This document shows positions 52,058-59,634 of a stretch of DNA of 64,000 nt, piece after piece (within the stretch, counting starts at the first letter, position 1; each line of letters starts with the position of its first letter). Below the pieces are notes generated by a model, which saw only the letters and a program-made list of their open reading frames with translations, was not told where the DNA came from and did not search any database. A program made the position numbers and the translations under genes. This DNA is from Luteimonas aestuarii (GTDB lineage: Bacteria > Pseudomonadota > Gammaproteobacteria > Xanthomonadales > Xanthomonadaceae): NCBI RefSeq assembly GCF_004357985.1, contig NZ_SMTF01000002.1, positions 248,001 through 312,000 on the forward strand, in the 5' to 3' direction.

Positions 52058-52774
52058 TTACTCGTCGTCGTAGAGCGTCAGTCCGTCCAGCACGGGCGCG
52101 TCGGCATCGAAGATCAGCAGCCGCACGTCGGCGCGCGCAGCCAGGTGCAACACCTCCACGAGGGACTCCGGCACGCCCTTGGCCCGGTGCTCCTGCCGCA
52201 GCTCTTCGGCAGTGATGCCCTCGACATGCTGCAGGTTCGCATCCGTCCAGGGGGTGGCGATCAGCTTCACGCCGACCGCCGGGCTGTAGGGAATGCGGAA
52301 GGCGACGAACAGAAAGCCGCTCGGCGTGGCGACGTCCGCCAGTTCGGCGAGGAAGCGGCCGGCCTCCTCGGTGATGTGCGCCGAACTGATTTCCCAGGCA
52401 CGGCTGTAGAAGCCGGTCTCGAAGCGCAGGCGCCGCACCACCTCGCGCGCGGCTTCCTCGGAGTAGGTATCGCCGACGTGCAGCGGTTGGCCGGCTTCTT
52501 CGGCCATGACGGCGTAGACGAGGTTTCGGGCGATGCCGTGGCTGGGACACTGCGCGTCCAGCTCGGGCGGCACGTTCTGGCCTTCCGTGATCAGCGCGAA
52601 GTCGTCGCAGAAGACGCAGGCATGGCGCTCGACCTGGCTGTCCAGCAGGTGCGACTGCGAGACGTGCAGCGGCAGATAGCTCAGCGGGCAGTCGTCGTCG
52701 TAGGAAATCGCCAACAGCCGCTGCACGGACAGGCCATCGTAGCCTCGGACGAAGGGGTTTTTGGAATGAGACAT
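52058..52774 (-). CDS. DUF5983-like ICE protein
   Basis: Protein of 238 residues. C-terminal ADVRLLIFDADAPVLDGLTL YDDE (in two parts) is a pattern I associate with DUF5983. N-terminal half has cysteines HACVFCDDFALI and QCPSHGIARN. Function unknown; carried by related ICEs. Hairpin leader 31-48 bp before the start; GGAGGAATCCC ribosome-binding site. Confidence 0.68.
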   Translation of the reverse strand: MSHSKNPFVRGYDGLSVQRLLAISYDDDCPLSYLPLHVSQSHLLDSQVERHACVFCDDFALITEGQNVPPELDAQCPSHGIARNLVYAVMAEEAGQPLHVGDTYSEEAAREVVRRLRFETGFYSRAWEISSAHITEEAGRFLAELADVATPSGFLFVAFRIPYSPAVGVKLIATPWTDANLQHVEGITAEELRQEHRAKGVPESLVEVLHLAARADVRLLIFDADAPVLDGLTLYDDE

Positions 52775-52804
52775 GGGATTCCTCCAGCAGAGGATGGCCG
52801 AGGC

Positions 52805-52822
52805 AATCCCCTGCCGGGGATT
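52805..52822 (-). promoter_or_regulatory. Leader hairpin of the DUF5983-like gene
   Basis: AATCCCC (52805-52811) / GGGGATT (52816-52822), loop of four. Confidence 0.6.
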
Positions 52823-52900
52823 GAACCCCAGCGAGTGGATGAAGTGGCAGCCGGTCAGCCGGCCGCGGCGTCGGGCCGCCCTGGTGGCGGGCGGTGCAGG

Positions 52901-52927
52901 TCAGTGGAAGATGGTGATTCGGGACAT
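52901..52927 (-). CDS. Micro-ORF of eight codons with full leader
   Basis: ATG at 52927 preceded by GCAGGAGCGGCC and the longest leader hairpin of the region; the reading frame MSRITIFH ends with TGA at 52901. No longer gene begins here, and the next gene starts 127 bp downstream. The leader matches those of the real genes around it, so either a peptide or leader-peptide attenuator is made, or the gene behind it was lost and only its first codons remain. Confidence 0.4.
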   Translation of the reverse strand: MSRITIFH

Positions 52928-52948
52928 GGCCGCTCCTGCGAAAAGAAG

Positions 52949-52984
52949 GAGGGACATGGCCCCGAACGGGGACGCATGTCCCTC
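52949..52984 (-). promoter_or_regulatory. Leader hairpin of the micro-ORF
   Basis: GAGGGACATG (52949-52958) / CATGTCCCTC (52975-52984) with inner CCCCG/CGGGG (52960-52971). On the coding strand CTTCTTTTCG and AGGAG follow at once. Confidence 0.72.
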
Positions 52985-53024
52985 GTGGGGTGGGATGAAT
53001 GGACGGTGGGTTGCCAGGCGCGGC

Positions 53025-53417
53025 TCACCAGCCGTTGTAGTGCAGCGTGAGGTCAGCGATGACCTGGCGCCGTTCCAGATCGAGGCCGCCGAAGTCGGAC
53101 AGCCCCTCGAAGCCGCAACGCTTGAGCATCGCGCCGCCCTCGCGGGAGTTGTAGAAGCTCACCATCGCGGACAGGAACATGCGTTGACCGCTGCTCAGCA
53201 CGCCCAGGGCGTCGTTGAGCATCAGCATGTTGGGCCGCAGGTCCCACTTGGTGGTGGCACGCTGCAGACCTTCGCGTGTGCCGTCGCCGAACCACTCGTG
53301 GCCGGCGATCTGCGCGCCGCGCTTCCAGGCCTCGAAGAAGGCCTGCGGTGCAGCGTCGAAGTGCGCCTGTTCCAGCGCCATCTGATCGAGCACGTCTTCG
53401 GGTAAAGACAGATTCAT
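53025..53417 (-). CDS. Small ICE protein, unknown (130 residues)
   Basis: Reads MNLSLPEDVLDQMALEQAHF then AWKRGAQIAGHEWFGDGTRE and SAMVSFYNSREGGAMLKRCG. Resembles uncharacterised helical proteins of other ICEs; no domain named. AAGGAG before the ATG. Just 25 bp separate it from the 78-residue gene upstream and, unlike its neighbours, no hairpin lies between. Confidence 0.7.
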   Translation of the reverse strand: MNLSLPEDVLDQMALEQAHFDAAPQAFFEAWKRGAQIAGHEWFGDGTREGLQRATTKWDLRPNMLMLNDALGVLSSGQRMFLSAMVSFYNSREGGAMLKRCGFEGLSDFGGLDLERRQVIADLTLHYNGW

Positions 53418-53442
53418 GAGAGAACTCCTTGAAGGGTGGGAA

Positions 53443-53679
53443 TCAGGGGTGAGCGCGCTGTCTCCAGGCATGGGTATCCAGGGCGCGCTGTGCTGCGAGG
53501 TGGTTCGGGAAATACTCGACGGACTCCCGCGATACCGGGCCTTCGTCGTCTTGCGTGCCGATGTAGTGGCCGGCCGCGCTGCGCAGCACCTGTAGCGGCA
53601 AACGCTTGCCGGTCCAGGCCAGCGCCAGCGCACCACTGCGCACTGCGGTTGCAGAGGAAGATGCGGAAGGTTCAGACAT
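53443..53679 (-). CDS. Small ICE protein, unknown (78 residues)
   Basis: Starts MSEPSASSSATAVRSGALAL then AWTGKRLPLQVLRSAAGHYI and YFPNHLAAQRALDTHAWRQR. No family recognised. AAGGAG lies before the ATG at 53679, which is preferred to upstream starts lying in the hairpin leader. First gene after the long non-coding stretch below topB. Confidence 0.62.
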   Translation of the reverse strand: MSEPSASSSATAVRSGALALAWTGKRLPLQVLRSAAGHYIGTQDDEGPVSRESVEYFPNHLAAQRALDTHAWRQRAHP

Positions 53680-53709
53680 GCCGTGCTCCTTGGTGGGCCG
53701 GGGAGCACG

Positions 53710-53734
53710 CATCCCGTAGGGGATGGGGTTCCCC
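53710..53734 (-). promoter_or_regulatory. Leader hairpins of the 78-residue gene
   Basis: CATCCC/GGGATG (53710-53715, 53720-53725) and GGGG/CCCC (53725-53734); two alternative pairings share bases. Confidence 0.5.
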
Positions 53735-53799
53735 TCGGGTAGTTGAGAAAAGTGCATCGTCGCCAGGCCGGCGAGCGTCCGCGGTGGGCGATGCGAAGC

Positions 53800-53895
53800 G
53801 GACTGGATCGGTCAACGCGGCGAACCACGTTGCAGTCTTGAAGACCGAGACTGCCAGGGCATGCCGCTGACGACTGTCAGCAACGCATGGCGTGA
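53800..53895 (-). ncRNA. radC-type RNA motif, copy 4
   Basis: GCAGTC/GACTGC (53832-53837, 53849-53854) and CTGAC/GTCAG (53867-53871, 53876-53880), with a partial CGCGG/CCACG stem and CTTGAAGACCG, GGGCATG conserved. It lies 125 bp before the 78-residue gene, in the first part of the gap after topB. Confidence 0.66.
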
Positions 53896-53995
53896 GGATG
53901 GGCGCGAGGCATGGCTGCCGTCGCAGGGAAAACCGAATCGCGGACGGCCCGCTTTAGGGCAGGCCCGCGTCACGGGACAAGGCAAGGACCAGGGC

Positions 53996-54020
53996 GCCGA
54001 AGGCCACGCGGGCCTTCGGC
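53996..54020 (-). terminator. 10-bp GC-rich hairpin downstream of topB
   Basis: GCCGAAGGCC (53996-54005) / GGCCTTCGGC (54011-54020), loop of five, perfect. No U-tract follows on the minus strand, so a classical intrinsic terminator is not certain. The rest of the interval 53900-54457 holds no gene that I can support. Confidence 0.4.
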
Positions 54021-54204
54021 TGGAGAGGAAGGAGAACCACCTGTGGGCTGCGTCAGCGCAGGCCGTCGTCAAAGCCGTTCGCTGCGTCAGCAATCGCACC
54101 CGGCCCGTTTCGTGGCTGGGGCCGGAAACCTCTGGCGTGCATCCACACACAAAGGGAGCCCGTTGTTCCGCCGGCGGGCACCGGCACCGAATACCGTCGA
54201 CCCC

Positions 54205-54251
54205 GAAGAGTCTCCTGGCGGCTCGCGAGACGAGGCGCCAGGAGACTCTTC
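54205..54251 (-). terminator. 16-bp perfect inverted repeat below topB
   Basis: GAAGAGTCTCCTGGCG (54205-54220) and CGCCAGGAGACTCTTC (54236-54251), loop of 15 bases, about 207 bp past the topB stop. A strong hairpin; may end the replication operon or be a protein-binding site. Confidence 0.5.
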
Positions 54252-54457
54252 TGAGTGAACGGAAGAACCGCGGATCAAGGGAATCGCGTGGGGCGCCATT
54301 CGCGGACCAACTGCCTTCTCGCCCTGTGGCCACACGTGCCAGGCAGGACGCGCACACCGTCGCAGAAGGGATCGCGTGCTGGGGAGGCCCCGCAACGCGC
54401 GGGGCGCATGCCTCGCCGCCGGGGGAGCGGCAGGCGCGGCAGACGTGTTTTCAGGCT

Positions 54458-56473
54458 TCAGGACGCCTTGGGTGACGCGCGCCGCTTGCGCGGCGCCGGG
54501 CGTTTGCCCGTCGAAGATTCGACAGGCAGTGTGCCCTTGCAGTCTGGGTAGCGGCTGCACGACCAAAAGATGCCGCTCTTGCCGGTGCGCTGGCGCATCG
54601 GCGACGTGCACAACGGGCAGGCCGGCGTCGGCGGCAGCTTGAGGGACAACCTGGTGCCGCGGTGCTGCTGGACCAACTGCGTGATCCAGGCCGACTGCTT
54701 CTCGATAAAGGTGTCCAGCGTCATCTGGCCGGCCTCGATCATGTCCAGCGCCTGCTCCCAGATCGCCGTGGTGCCCGGATCGGCAATCGCCACCGGCACC
54801 GCATCGATCAGCGTGAAGGCCGCATCCGACGCGCGGATGGCGCGGCCTTTCTTCAGCAGATAGCTACGGCCCAGCAGGCCGTTGATGATGCTGGCGCGCG
54901 TGGCTTCGGTGCCGATACCCGTCGTTTCCTTGAGCTTCTGCTTCAGTCGCGGGTCGGTCACCAACTTGGCAACACCCTTCATGGCCTTGATCAGTTCGCC
55001 CTGGGTGTAGGGCTTGGGTGGCAAGGTCTTCAGCGCCTTCATCTCAACTTGCTCGACGCCGCACGGCATGCCGCTGGTCAGCGGCGGCAGGATCTGACCG
55101 CGCTGCGCCGGCTCATCATCCGACTTCTCCGGACCAGCATTGACCAACGCCAGGCGCCAGCCAGGCACGACCACCTGCTTGCCGGTCGCCTGCAGTGGCT
55201 GGCCACCGCTGGTCAACACCGCTGTGGTCCGATCGAACTCATGGTGCGGCAGGAACTGCGCCAGGTAGTGGGACCGGATCAGGCCGTACACCGCCTGTTC
55301 CTTCTCCGACATGGCTGAAAGCCGGGTGGGTTCCAGCGTCGGGATGATGCCGTGGTGAGCCGTCACCTTGTCGTCATTCCACGCGCGTGAACGTTGGCTG
55401 CGGTCCAGCTTATCGATTAGCGGTCGCAGGCCGGGATCGGTGGCGAGCAAGGCACCGAGGACGGCCGGCACTTCGGCCAGCATGCTTTCGGGCAGGTAGC
55501 CCGAGTCGGAGCGTGGATAGGTCGTCGCCTTGTGCGTTTCGTACAGCGCCTGGGCAATGTCCAGCGTCTCCTGCACATCGAGGCCGAGCTGGCGCGAACA
55601 CACTTCCTGCAAGGTACCCAGGTCGAACGGCAGCGGTGCGGCTTCCCGCACGCGCTCGGTCTCGACCGACACCACCCGCGCCTCGCGGTCGGCGCGGATA
55701 CGATCGGCTGCGTGCTGCGCCACCGGCTGCTGGAGGCAGCGTCCCGCCGCATCGGAGGTGCTGTCGGGCGGCAGCCAATGGGCGCCGAAGGAGTGGCCCG
55801 ACTGAGCCAGCAAGACCTCGACCGTCCAGTACGGCACGGATACGAACCTAGCGATCTCGCGGTCGCGGTCGACCACCAGGCGCAGCGTGGGGGTCTGTAC
55901 CCGACCGACCGACAGCACGCCCGAGTAGCCGGCTTGGCGTCCGAGCACGGTGAACAGCCGACTCAGGTTCATGCCGATCAGCCAGTCGGCACGCGAGCGG
56001 GCCAGGGCCGAGTAGTACAACGACAGCGTCTCGGCCGAAGGCTTCAACGCGCCCAGCGCTTTGCGGATCGATGCATCGTTGAGCGCCGACAGCCACAGCC
56101 GCTGGATTGGGCCGCGGTAGCTGCACAGGTCGAGGATTTCGCGGGCGATCATTTCGCCTTCGCGATCGGCGTCGGTGGCGATCACCAACTCGCTCGCTTG
56201 GGCGACGAGGTGCTTGACCACCTTGAATTGCGCTGCGACCGAAGCCTTGACCTCGACGCGCCAGCGCTCGGGAATGATAGGTAGTTGCTCGATGGACCAG
56301 CGCTTGTACTGCTCGCCGTAGCCTTCGGGTGGAACCGCCTCCACCAGATGACCGATGCACCAGGTCACGACGACACCCGCGCCGCTGTAGCAGCCATTAC
56401 CGCGTTGACTGGCACCCAGCACACGGGCGATGTCCTTGCCCTGGGACGGCTTCTCGCACAGGAACACGCGCAT
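54458..56473 (-). CDS. topB: DNA topoisomerase III (TopB), ICE type
   Basis: Type IA topoisomerase of 671 residues. TOPRIM domain at the start (MRVFLCEKPSQGKDIARVLG, with DADREGEMIA near 100). Active-site tyrosine block TTYPRSDSGYLPESML near 315-330. Domain II/III elements GVLSVGRVQTPTLRLVVDRD are intact. The C-terminus has a zinc finger CPLCTSPMRQRTGKSGIFWS with CSRYPDC. Removes tangles during transfer replication of ICE DNA. No ribosome-binding site of note; start follows a 294-bp gap from ssb. Confidence 0.94.
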   Translation of the reverse strand: MRVFLCEKPSQGKDIARVLGASQRGNGCYSGAGVVVTWCIGHLVEAVPPEGYGEQYKRWSIEQLPIIPERWRVEVKASVAAQFKVVKHLVAQASELVIATDADREGEMIAREILDLCSYRGPIQRLWLSALNDASIRKALGALKPSAETLSLYYSALARSRADWLIGMNLSRLFTVLGRQAGYSGVLSVGRVQTPTLRLVVDRDREIARFVSVPYWTVEVLLAQSGHSFGAHWLPPDSTSDAAGRCLQQPVAQHAADRIRADREARVVSVETERVREAAPLPFDLGTLQEVCSRQLGLDVQETLDIAQALYETHKATTYPRSDSGYLPESMLAEVPAVLGALLATDPGLRPLIDKLDRSQRSRAWNDDKVTAHHGIIPTLEPTRLSAMSEKEQAVYGLIRSHYLAQFLPHHEFDRTTAVLTSGGQPLQATGKQVVVPGWRLALVNAGPEKSDDEPAQRGQILPPLTSGMPCGVEQVEMKALKTLPPKPYTQGELIKAMKGVAKLVTDPRLKQKLKETTGIGTEATRASIINGLLGRSYLLKKGRAIRASDAAFTLIDAVPVAIADPGTTAIWEQALDMIEAGQMTLDTFIEKQSAWITQLVQQHRGTRLSLKLPPTPACPLCTSPMRQRTGKSGIFWSCSRYPDCKGTLPVESSTGKRPAPRKRRASPKAS

Positions 56474-56680
56474 TAAGCCTCCTTGGAAATGTGCGGTTCA
56501 TCGGATGGGCGTCAGCTTGGCGTGGTCAGGAGATGCCGGCAGCAAGGAAGCCGATTGGCGCAGACACCGCTTTGTGATCGGCAGGCGGTCCATTGCCGCA
56601 GCGGTGCGCATAGACCGCAGGAGCTGGCACAGCAAGAGCGTCGTTTCGGGAGGGCGGCTGGAACTCTGTGGACGACCTTG

Positions 56681-56703
56681 GAGCTATCCCCTGGGGATAG
56701 CTC
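56681..56703. repeat. Replication-module palindrome, copy 1
   Basis: GAGCTATCCCC, T, then GGGGATAGCTC: perfect 11-bp arms around a single base, 65 bp past the ssb stop and 208 bp before topB. Two further copies lie at 58602 and 59635. Candidate operator or RNA hairpin. Confidence 0.75.
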
Positions 56704-56767
56704 GCTGGTGCATCGCGGGCGTATGACGGTTGCTACAGCCGCCCTCGGGGGAGCGGCGATGGGCGAA

Positions 56768-57151
56768 CTACTGTCCGCCGGCCGGCTTGGCGCTGAGCGC
56801 CACCGACTCAATGCGGTACGGCAGGATGCCCACGCGCCGGGCCTCGACCTTGAACGTGACGCGCTCGTTCTCGTCGGCGTCCTCCCATTCGTCGCGCACG
56901 GTGCGGCCCTCGACCAGCACCCGCATACCCTTCTGGTACAGCGTCTTCCAGTGATCGGCGTCGCGGTGCCACAGCTCCACCGGCGCCCAGAAGCCGCCGC
57001 GATCTTCGTACTCGCCGTCCTTCTTCGGGATCGGGTTGTCGAAATAGACGTTCAGGCGAAGCAGCCGGCGCGGCTCGTCGTTGCCGTTCGGGAATTCGCG
57101 GTAGTCCGGCGCAGAACCGATGTTGCCCTCGCCGACGAAGTGCGTGCTCAT
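56768..57151 (-). CDS. ssb: Single-stranded DNA-binding protein of the ICE
   Basis: OB-fold protein of 127 residues: MSTHFVGEGNIGSAPDYREF at the start, then RLNVYFDNPIPKKDGEYEDR, FWAPVELWHRDADHW and GMRVLVEGRTVRDEWEDADE, the order of strands in SSB proteins. Shorter than chromosomal SSB, without an acidic DDDIPF-type tip. Protects single-stranded transfer DNA. Overlaps the DUF3158 gene by four bases. Confidence 0.88.
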   Translation of the reverse strand: MSTHFVGEGNIGSAPDYREFPNGNDEPRRLLRLNVYFDNPIPKKDGEYEDRGGFWAPVELWHRDADHWKTLYQKGMRVLVEGRTVRDEWEDADENERVTFKVEARRVGILPYRIESVALSAKPAGGQ

Positions 57152-57696
57152 GGTGACTCCTTGGTGGTGGGTGGAACGGCCGCGGTATGCCCGTGGACAC
57201 GCCGCAGGTAAGCCGCTTCGGCCTGGGCGGCCTTGCTGGCGCATTCCAGGGCTTGGCGAGCGATGCTGTGGGTCAGGCTGATCTGCATGTTCAGCACGAT
57301 GCGCTGCAGTTCCATCGCGTACAGCTCGTCGATCAGCGAGGCCGGCGTCGCGGGGTTGGCCAGCAGGGCCTCCCACAACGCCACGCCCATGGAGGAACGG
57401 TCGAGGTTGCGCCAGCGCAGGAAGGTCGTCCCTGCGCCAGTGGCCTGCTGGGCCAGTTGCACGTCGAGCAGGCTGAAGGGGTAGGCGCGCGCCTGGGGCA
57501 GCACGCGCCGCTGCGCCAGGCCAATCACGTCGTCGCGCAGCGCTGCGCACTGGCTGGCCCAGGTCTCCAGACTCCCCTTACCCTTAAAAGGCTGTAAAAG
57601 GCCTTTTAGGTAGCCTGCGTGTTCCAGCCGCTGGAAGTCCGCCTGTTCCAGCGCCACGAAGCGCGTGGAGTGGCTGATGGGGGGCGATGCCGTCAT
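57148..57696 (-). CDS. DUF3158 family ICE protein
   Basis: Protein of 182 residues. QADFQRLEHAGYLKGLLQPF then KGKGSLETWASQCAALRDD and WRNLDRSSMGVALWEALLAN match DUF3158. Always placed beside ssb in this element class; perhaps a partner of ssb or PFL_4669 protein. Overlaps both neighbours by four bases. Confidence 0.85.
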   Translation of the reverse strand: MTASPPISHSTRFVALEQADFQRLEHAGYLKGLLQPFKGKGSLETWASQCAALRDDVIGLAQRRVLPQARAYPFSLLDVQLAQQATGAGTTFLRWRNLDRSSMGVALWEALLANPATPASLIDELYAMELQRIVLNMQISLTHSIARQALECASKAAQAEAAYLRRVHGHTAAVPPTTKESP

Positions 57697-58481
57697 GCGT
57701 CAGCACCCTCATTACCCGTCGCTGGATTGGCTGCGCCATCCGTGTGAGCCGGCGCATCGGGCTCGATGGCGGGCGCAGCATGCGGCGTGCCGGGCTTGGT
57801 CGTCCGCCGCGCGATCGGTGGCGCGAAGCGCGAGCGGCGCGTGCCTTCCAGCACGTCCTGCGGCAGCTCGCCGAACTTCTCCAACGCCGCTCGCGCCGCG
57901 GCGTTCTTCGCCGCGAAGTCGTCGCGCGTCGTGCCCGAGTAGCGGTACTGCTGGGCCAGCGAGAACAGGCTGCGCAGCGCGTGCGCGCCATCATTGAGCC
58001 AGCGCTCCAAGGTGCTGCGGTCGATCAGCGCCGTGTGGTGCGCCAGGATGAGTTTGCGCGCCAAGTCGTCGTAGTCGGCCAGCAGGTACACCGCCATGAA
58101 GCCGAGCTGGGCGTTCACGAACAGCGGCAGCTTCACCGGCTGCACGTTCATGTTCTCGCCCAGCGACAGCGCCGCTGGCACGTCGGCCAACGCCTGGTCC
58201 ACCTGTTCGCGCAGGGTCTGCAGACGGGTCTTGGTGTCGGCGAGCTTGTCCTCGATCCGCAACATCCACCAATCCGAGTACGGGTCGTCCTGCTCGGCGC
58301 CGCGCTTCATCTTGTTCATCGCACTGATGAAGCCGTTGAGTCCGATGATGCCTGGGCGCCCCTCGGTCGGCGCGCGGCCGTGCCAGATGCGCGAAGCGTG
58401 GTGCGTGTGCAGCGTCAGCGACATCGCGCTGCGCAGCGATCCGAGATTCAGTTGCAGTGGTTCTGTGCGTTCGTTGGCCAT
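57693..58481 (-). CDS. ICE protein, PFL_4669 (TIGR03761) family
   Basis: Protein of 262 residues with LGSLRSAMSLTLHTHHASRI then WHGRAPTEGRPGIIGLNGFI, the PFL_4669 start. Helical; function unknown, linked to ICE replication by position (STY4528, PFL_4669, DUF3158, ssb, topB). The tail is Pro/Ala-rich. Upstream 188 bp contain the second copy of the CTATCCCC palindrome. Confidence 0.87.
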   Translation of the reverse strand: MANERTEPLQLNLGSLRSAMSLTLHTHHASRIWHGRAPTEGRPGIIGLNGFISAMNKMKRGAEQDDPYSDWWMLRIEDKLADTKTRLQTLREQVDQALADVPAALSLGENMNVQPVKLPLFVNAQLGFMAVYLLADYDDLARKLILAHHTALIDRSTLERWLNDGAHALRSLFSLAQQYRYSGTTRDDFAAKNAAARAALEKFGELPQDVLEGTRRSRFAPPIARRTTKPGTPHAAPAIEPDAPAHTDGAANPATGNEGADA

Positions 58482-58601
58482 GGGAGCGACTCGCGGTGAA
58501 TTGGCGAGTCGCCAGCATCGGCATCGGCCGGAAGGCTGTCAGTCAACAAACCGCAGCCCATGCGCGCCCGGTTTGTTCCGCACGGAAGGCTGTGTGTGCC
58601 G

Positions 58602-58620
58602 GCTATCCCCTGGGGATAGC
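58602..58620. repeat. Replication-module palindrome, copy 2
   Basis: GCTATCCCC, T, GGGGATAGC. Lies 50 bp past the HEPN-LOTUS gene stop and 121 bp before PFL_4669. Flanks also resemble copies 1 and 3. Confidence 0.75.
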
Positions 58621-58669
58621 TCGGCGGATGTGTTCGCGGCTCGCGCGGAGGTGAGACCGCGTTGCGGGG

Positions 58670-59530
58670 CTATGCTTCGCGAGGTCTGTACCAGGCGGCC
58701 CGTTGCCCCTCCACCTCACGGTAGCGAAGCTCGAACAGGCGGCACTCGTGCACCACCTGCCGCCAACTGCTGCAGCCGTACTTGGCTGGAAGCTGCTCGG
58801 GATGCTGGTCCGCGATCCAGCGGCCAGCGGCGGCAATGGGTGTCCAGCCCTCGACGGCCAACTGCGCGGCGGCCTCGCGCAGCGCACGAACGATGCCGGC
58901 GGCCGACCAGTCCACCGTGCCGTCCGGCGCGATGCCATTGACCACCAGGTCGTGGAACACGTCCGACTGGACGAATTCCGCTGCCAGGCGCCGCGCCTGA
59001 TCCATGTGCTCGGCCCAGCCGCGCAGCTGCTCGAAGTGTTGATCGACGCGCGTGTAGGCGGAACCGAGTTCGTCCTGTGCAGCGCGACACCCGTCCACGG
59101 TCCATAGATCGTGCTGGTCGATGAAGTGGTGCACCAGTGTGTTGCGCAGCGATACCAGGTCTTTGAGGTCGGCCTGGGTCTTGGCGTAGTCCTGCGCAGA
59201 CAGGCTCAGTTGCACGCGCGTGCGAAAGGAAACCACGTCGCCGGGAAGATCGTCGTCGCGTTCCTCGCTACCATTTCCATCGGTGACGACATACGAACCA
59301 AACAGTTGTCCGACCAACGTGCCCAGGGTCTTGGTCGCGGCATCTTCGATCCGCGCTGCGCGAATGGTCTCCAGCGAATGCGCTGGGCCTGAAATCTCGT
59401 GGTGCGCCACGATGGCTTTCATGAGGCGCTCGTATTGTTGAAGGCGCAACAGGCATCTGCCCAGCAAGCGCTGAACGTCTCGCTGTAGTGGTTGCAGTGC
59501 GTTTGTGGCGGGGGAAGTCGTCATATCCAT
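58670..59530 (-). CDS. HEPN-like plus OST-HTH/LOTUS domain protein
   Basis: Protein of 286 residues. N-terminal half is all helical and carries an R-x4-H motif with Asn after the Arg (LKDLVSLRNTLVHHF, R129 to H134), the mark of HEPN ribonuclease-like domains; a helix LRLQQYERLMKAIVAHH precedes it. The C-terminal 70 residues (GWTPIAAAGRWIADQHPEQL, YGCSSWRQVVHECRLFELRY) are an OST-HTH/LOTUS RNA-binding domain. Together they suggest an RNA-acting enzyme or RNA-guided regulator in the ICE replication locus. Start ATG 59530 or 59524. Confidence 0.75.
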   Translation of the reverse strand: MDMTTSPATNALQPLQRDVQRLLGRCLLRLQQYERLMKAIVAHHEISGPAHSLETIRAARIEDAATKTLGTLVGQLFGSYVVTDGNGSEERDDDLPGDVVSFRTRVQLSLSAQDYAKTQADLKDLVSLRNTLVHHFIDQHDLWTVDGCRAAQDELGSAYTRVDQHFEQLRGWAEHMDQARRLAAEFVQSDVFHDLVVNGIAPDGTVDWSAAGIVRALREAAAQLAVEGWTPIAAAGRWIADQHPEQLPAKYGCSSWRQVVHECRLFELRYREVEGQRAAWYRPREA

Positions 59531-59569
59531 CGTCGGCCGGGCTCGTGCGTGGCTGTCCTAGTCTGATTC

Positions 59570-59590
59570 ACAGGCGACAGTTTCGCCTGT
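59570..59590. repeat. Short inverted repeat before the HEPN-LOTUS gene
   Basis: ACAGGCGA (59570-59577) and TCGCCTGT (59583-59590) with a five-base spacer, 40 bp before the HEPN-LOTUS start. Candidate operator; no clear promoter boxes. Confidence 0.4.
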
Positions 59591-59634
59591 CATTCGGCGG
59601 ACAATCGAGCGCGGCGGAAAGATGTCTGTTCCAG

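Noticed and set aside
46093-53740. CRISPR-like repeat array suggested by recurring short palindromes
   Set aside because: The palindromes differ in sequence, are not evenly spaced, and each belongs to a gene leader; there are no identical repeats with unique spacers.
53812-54357. Long frames on both strands in the gap below topB
   Set aside because: Composition is Arg/Ser/Pro-rich, they run through the RNA copy and inverted repeats, and have no recognisable domain.
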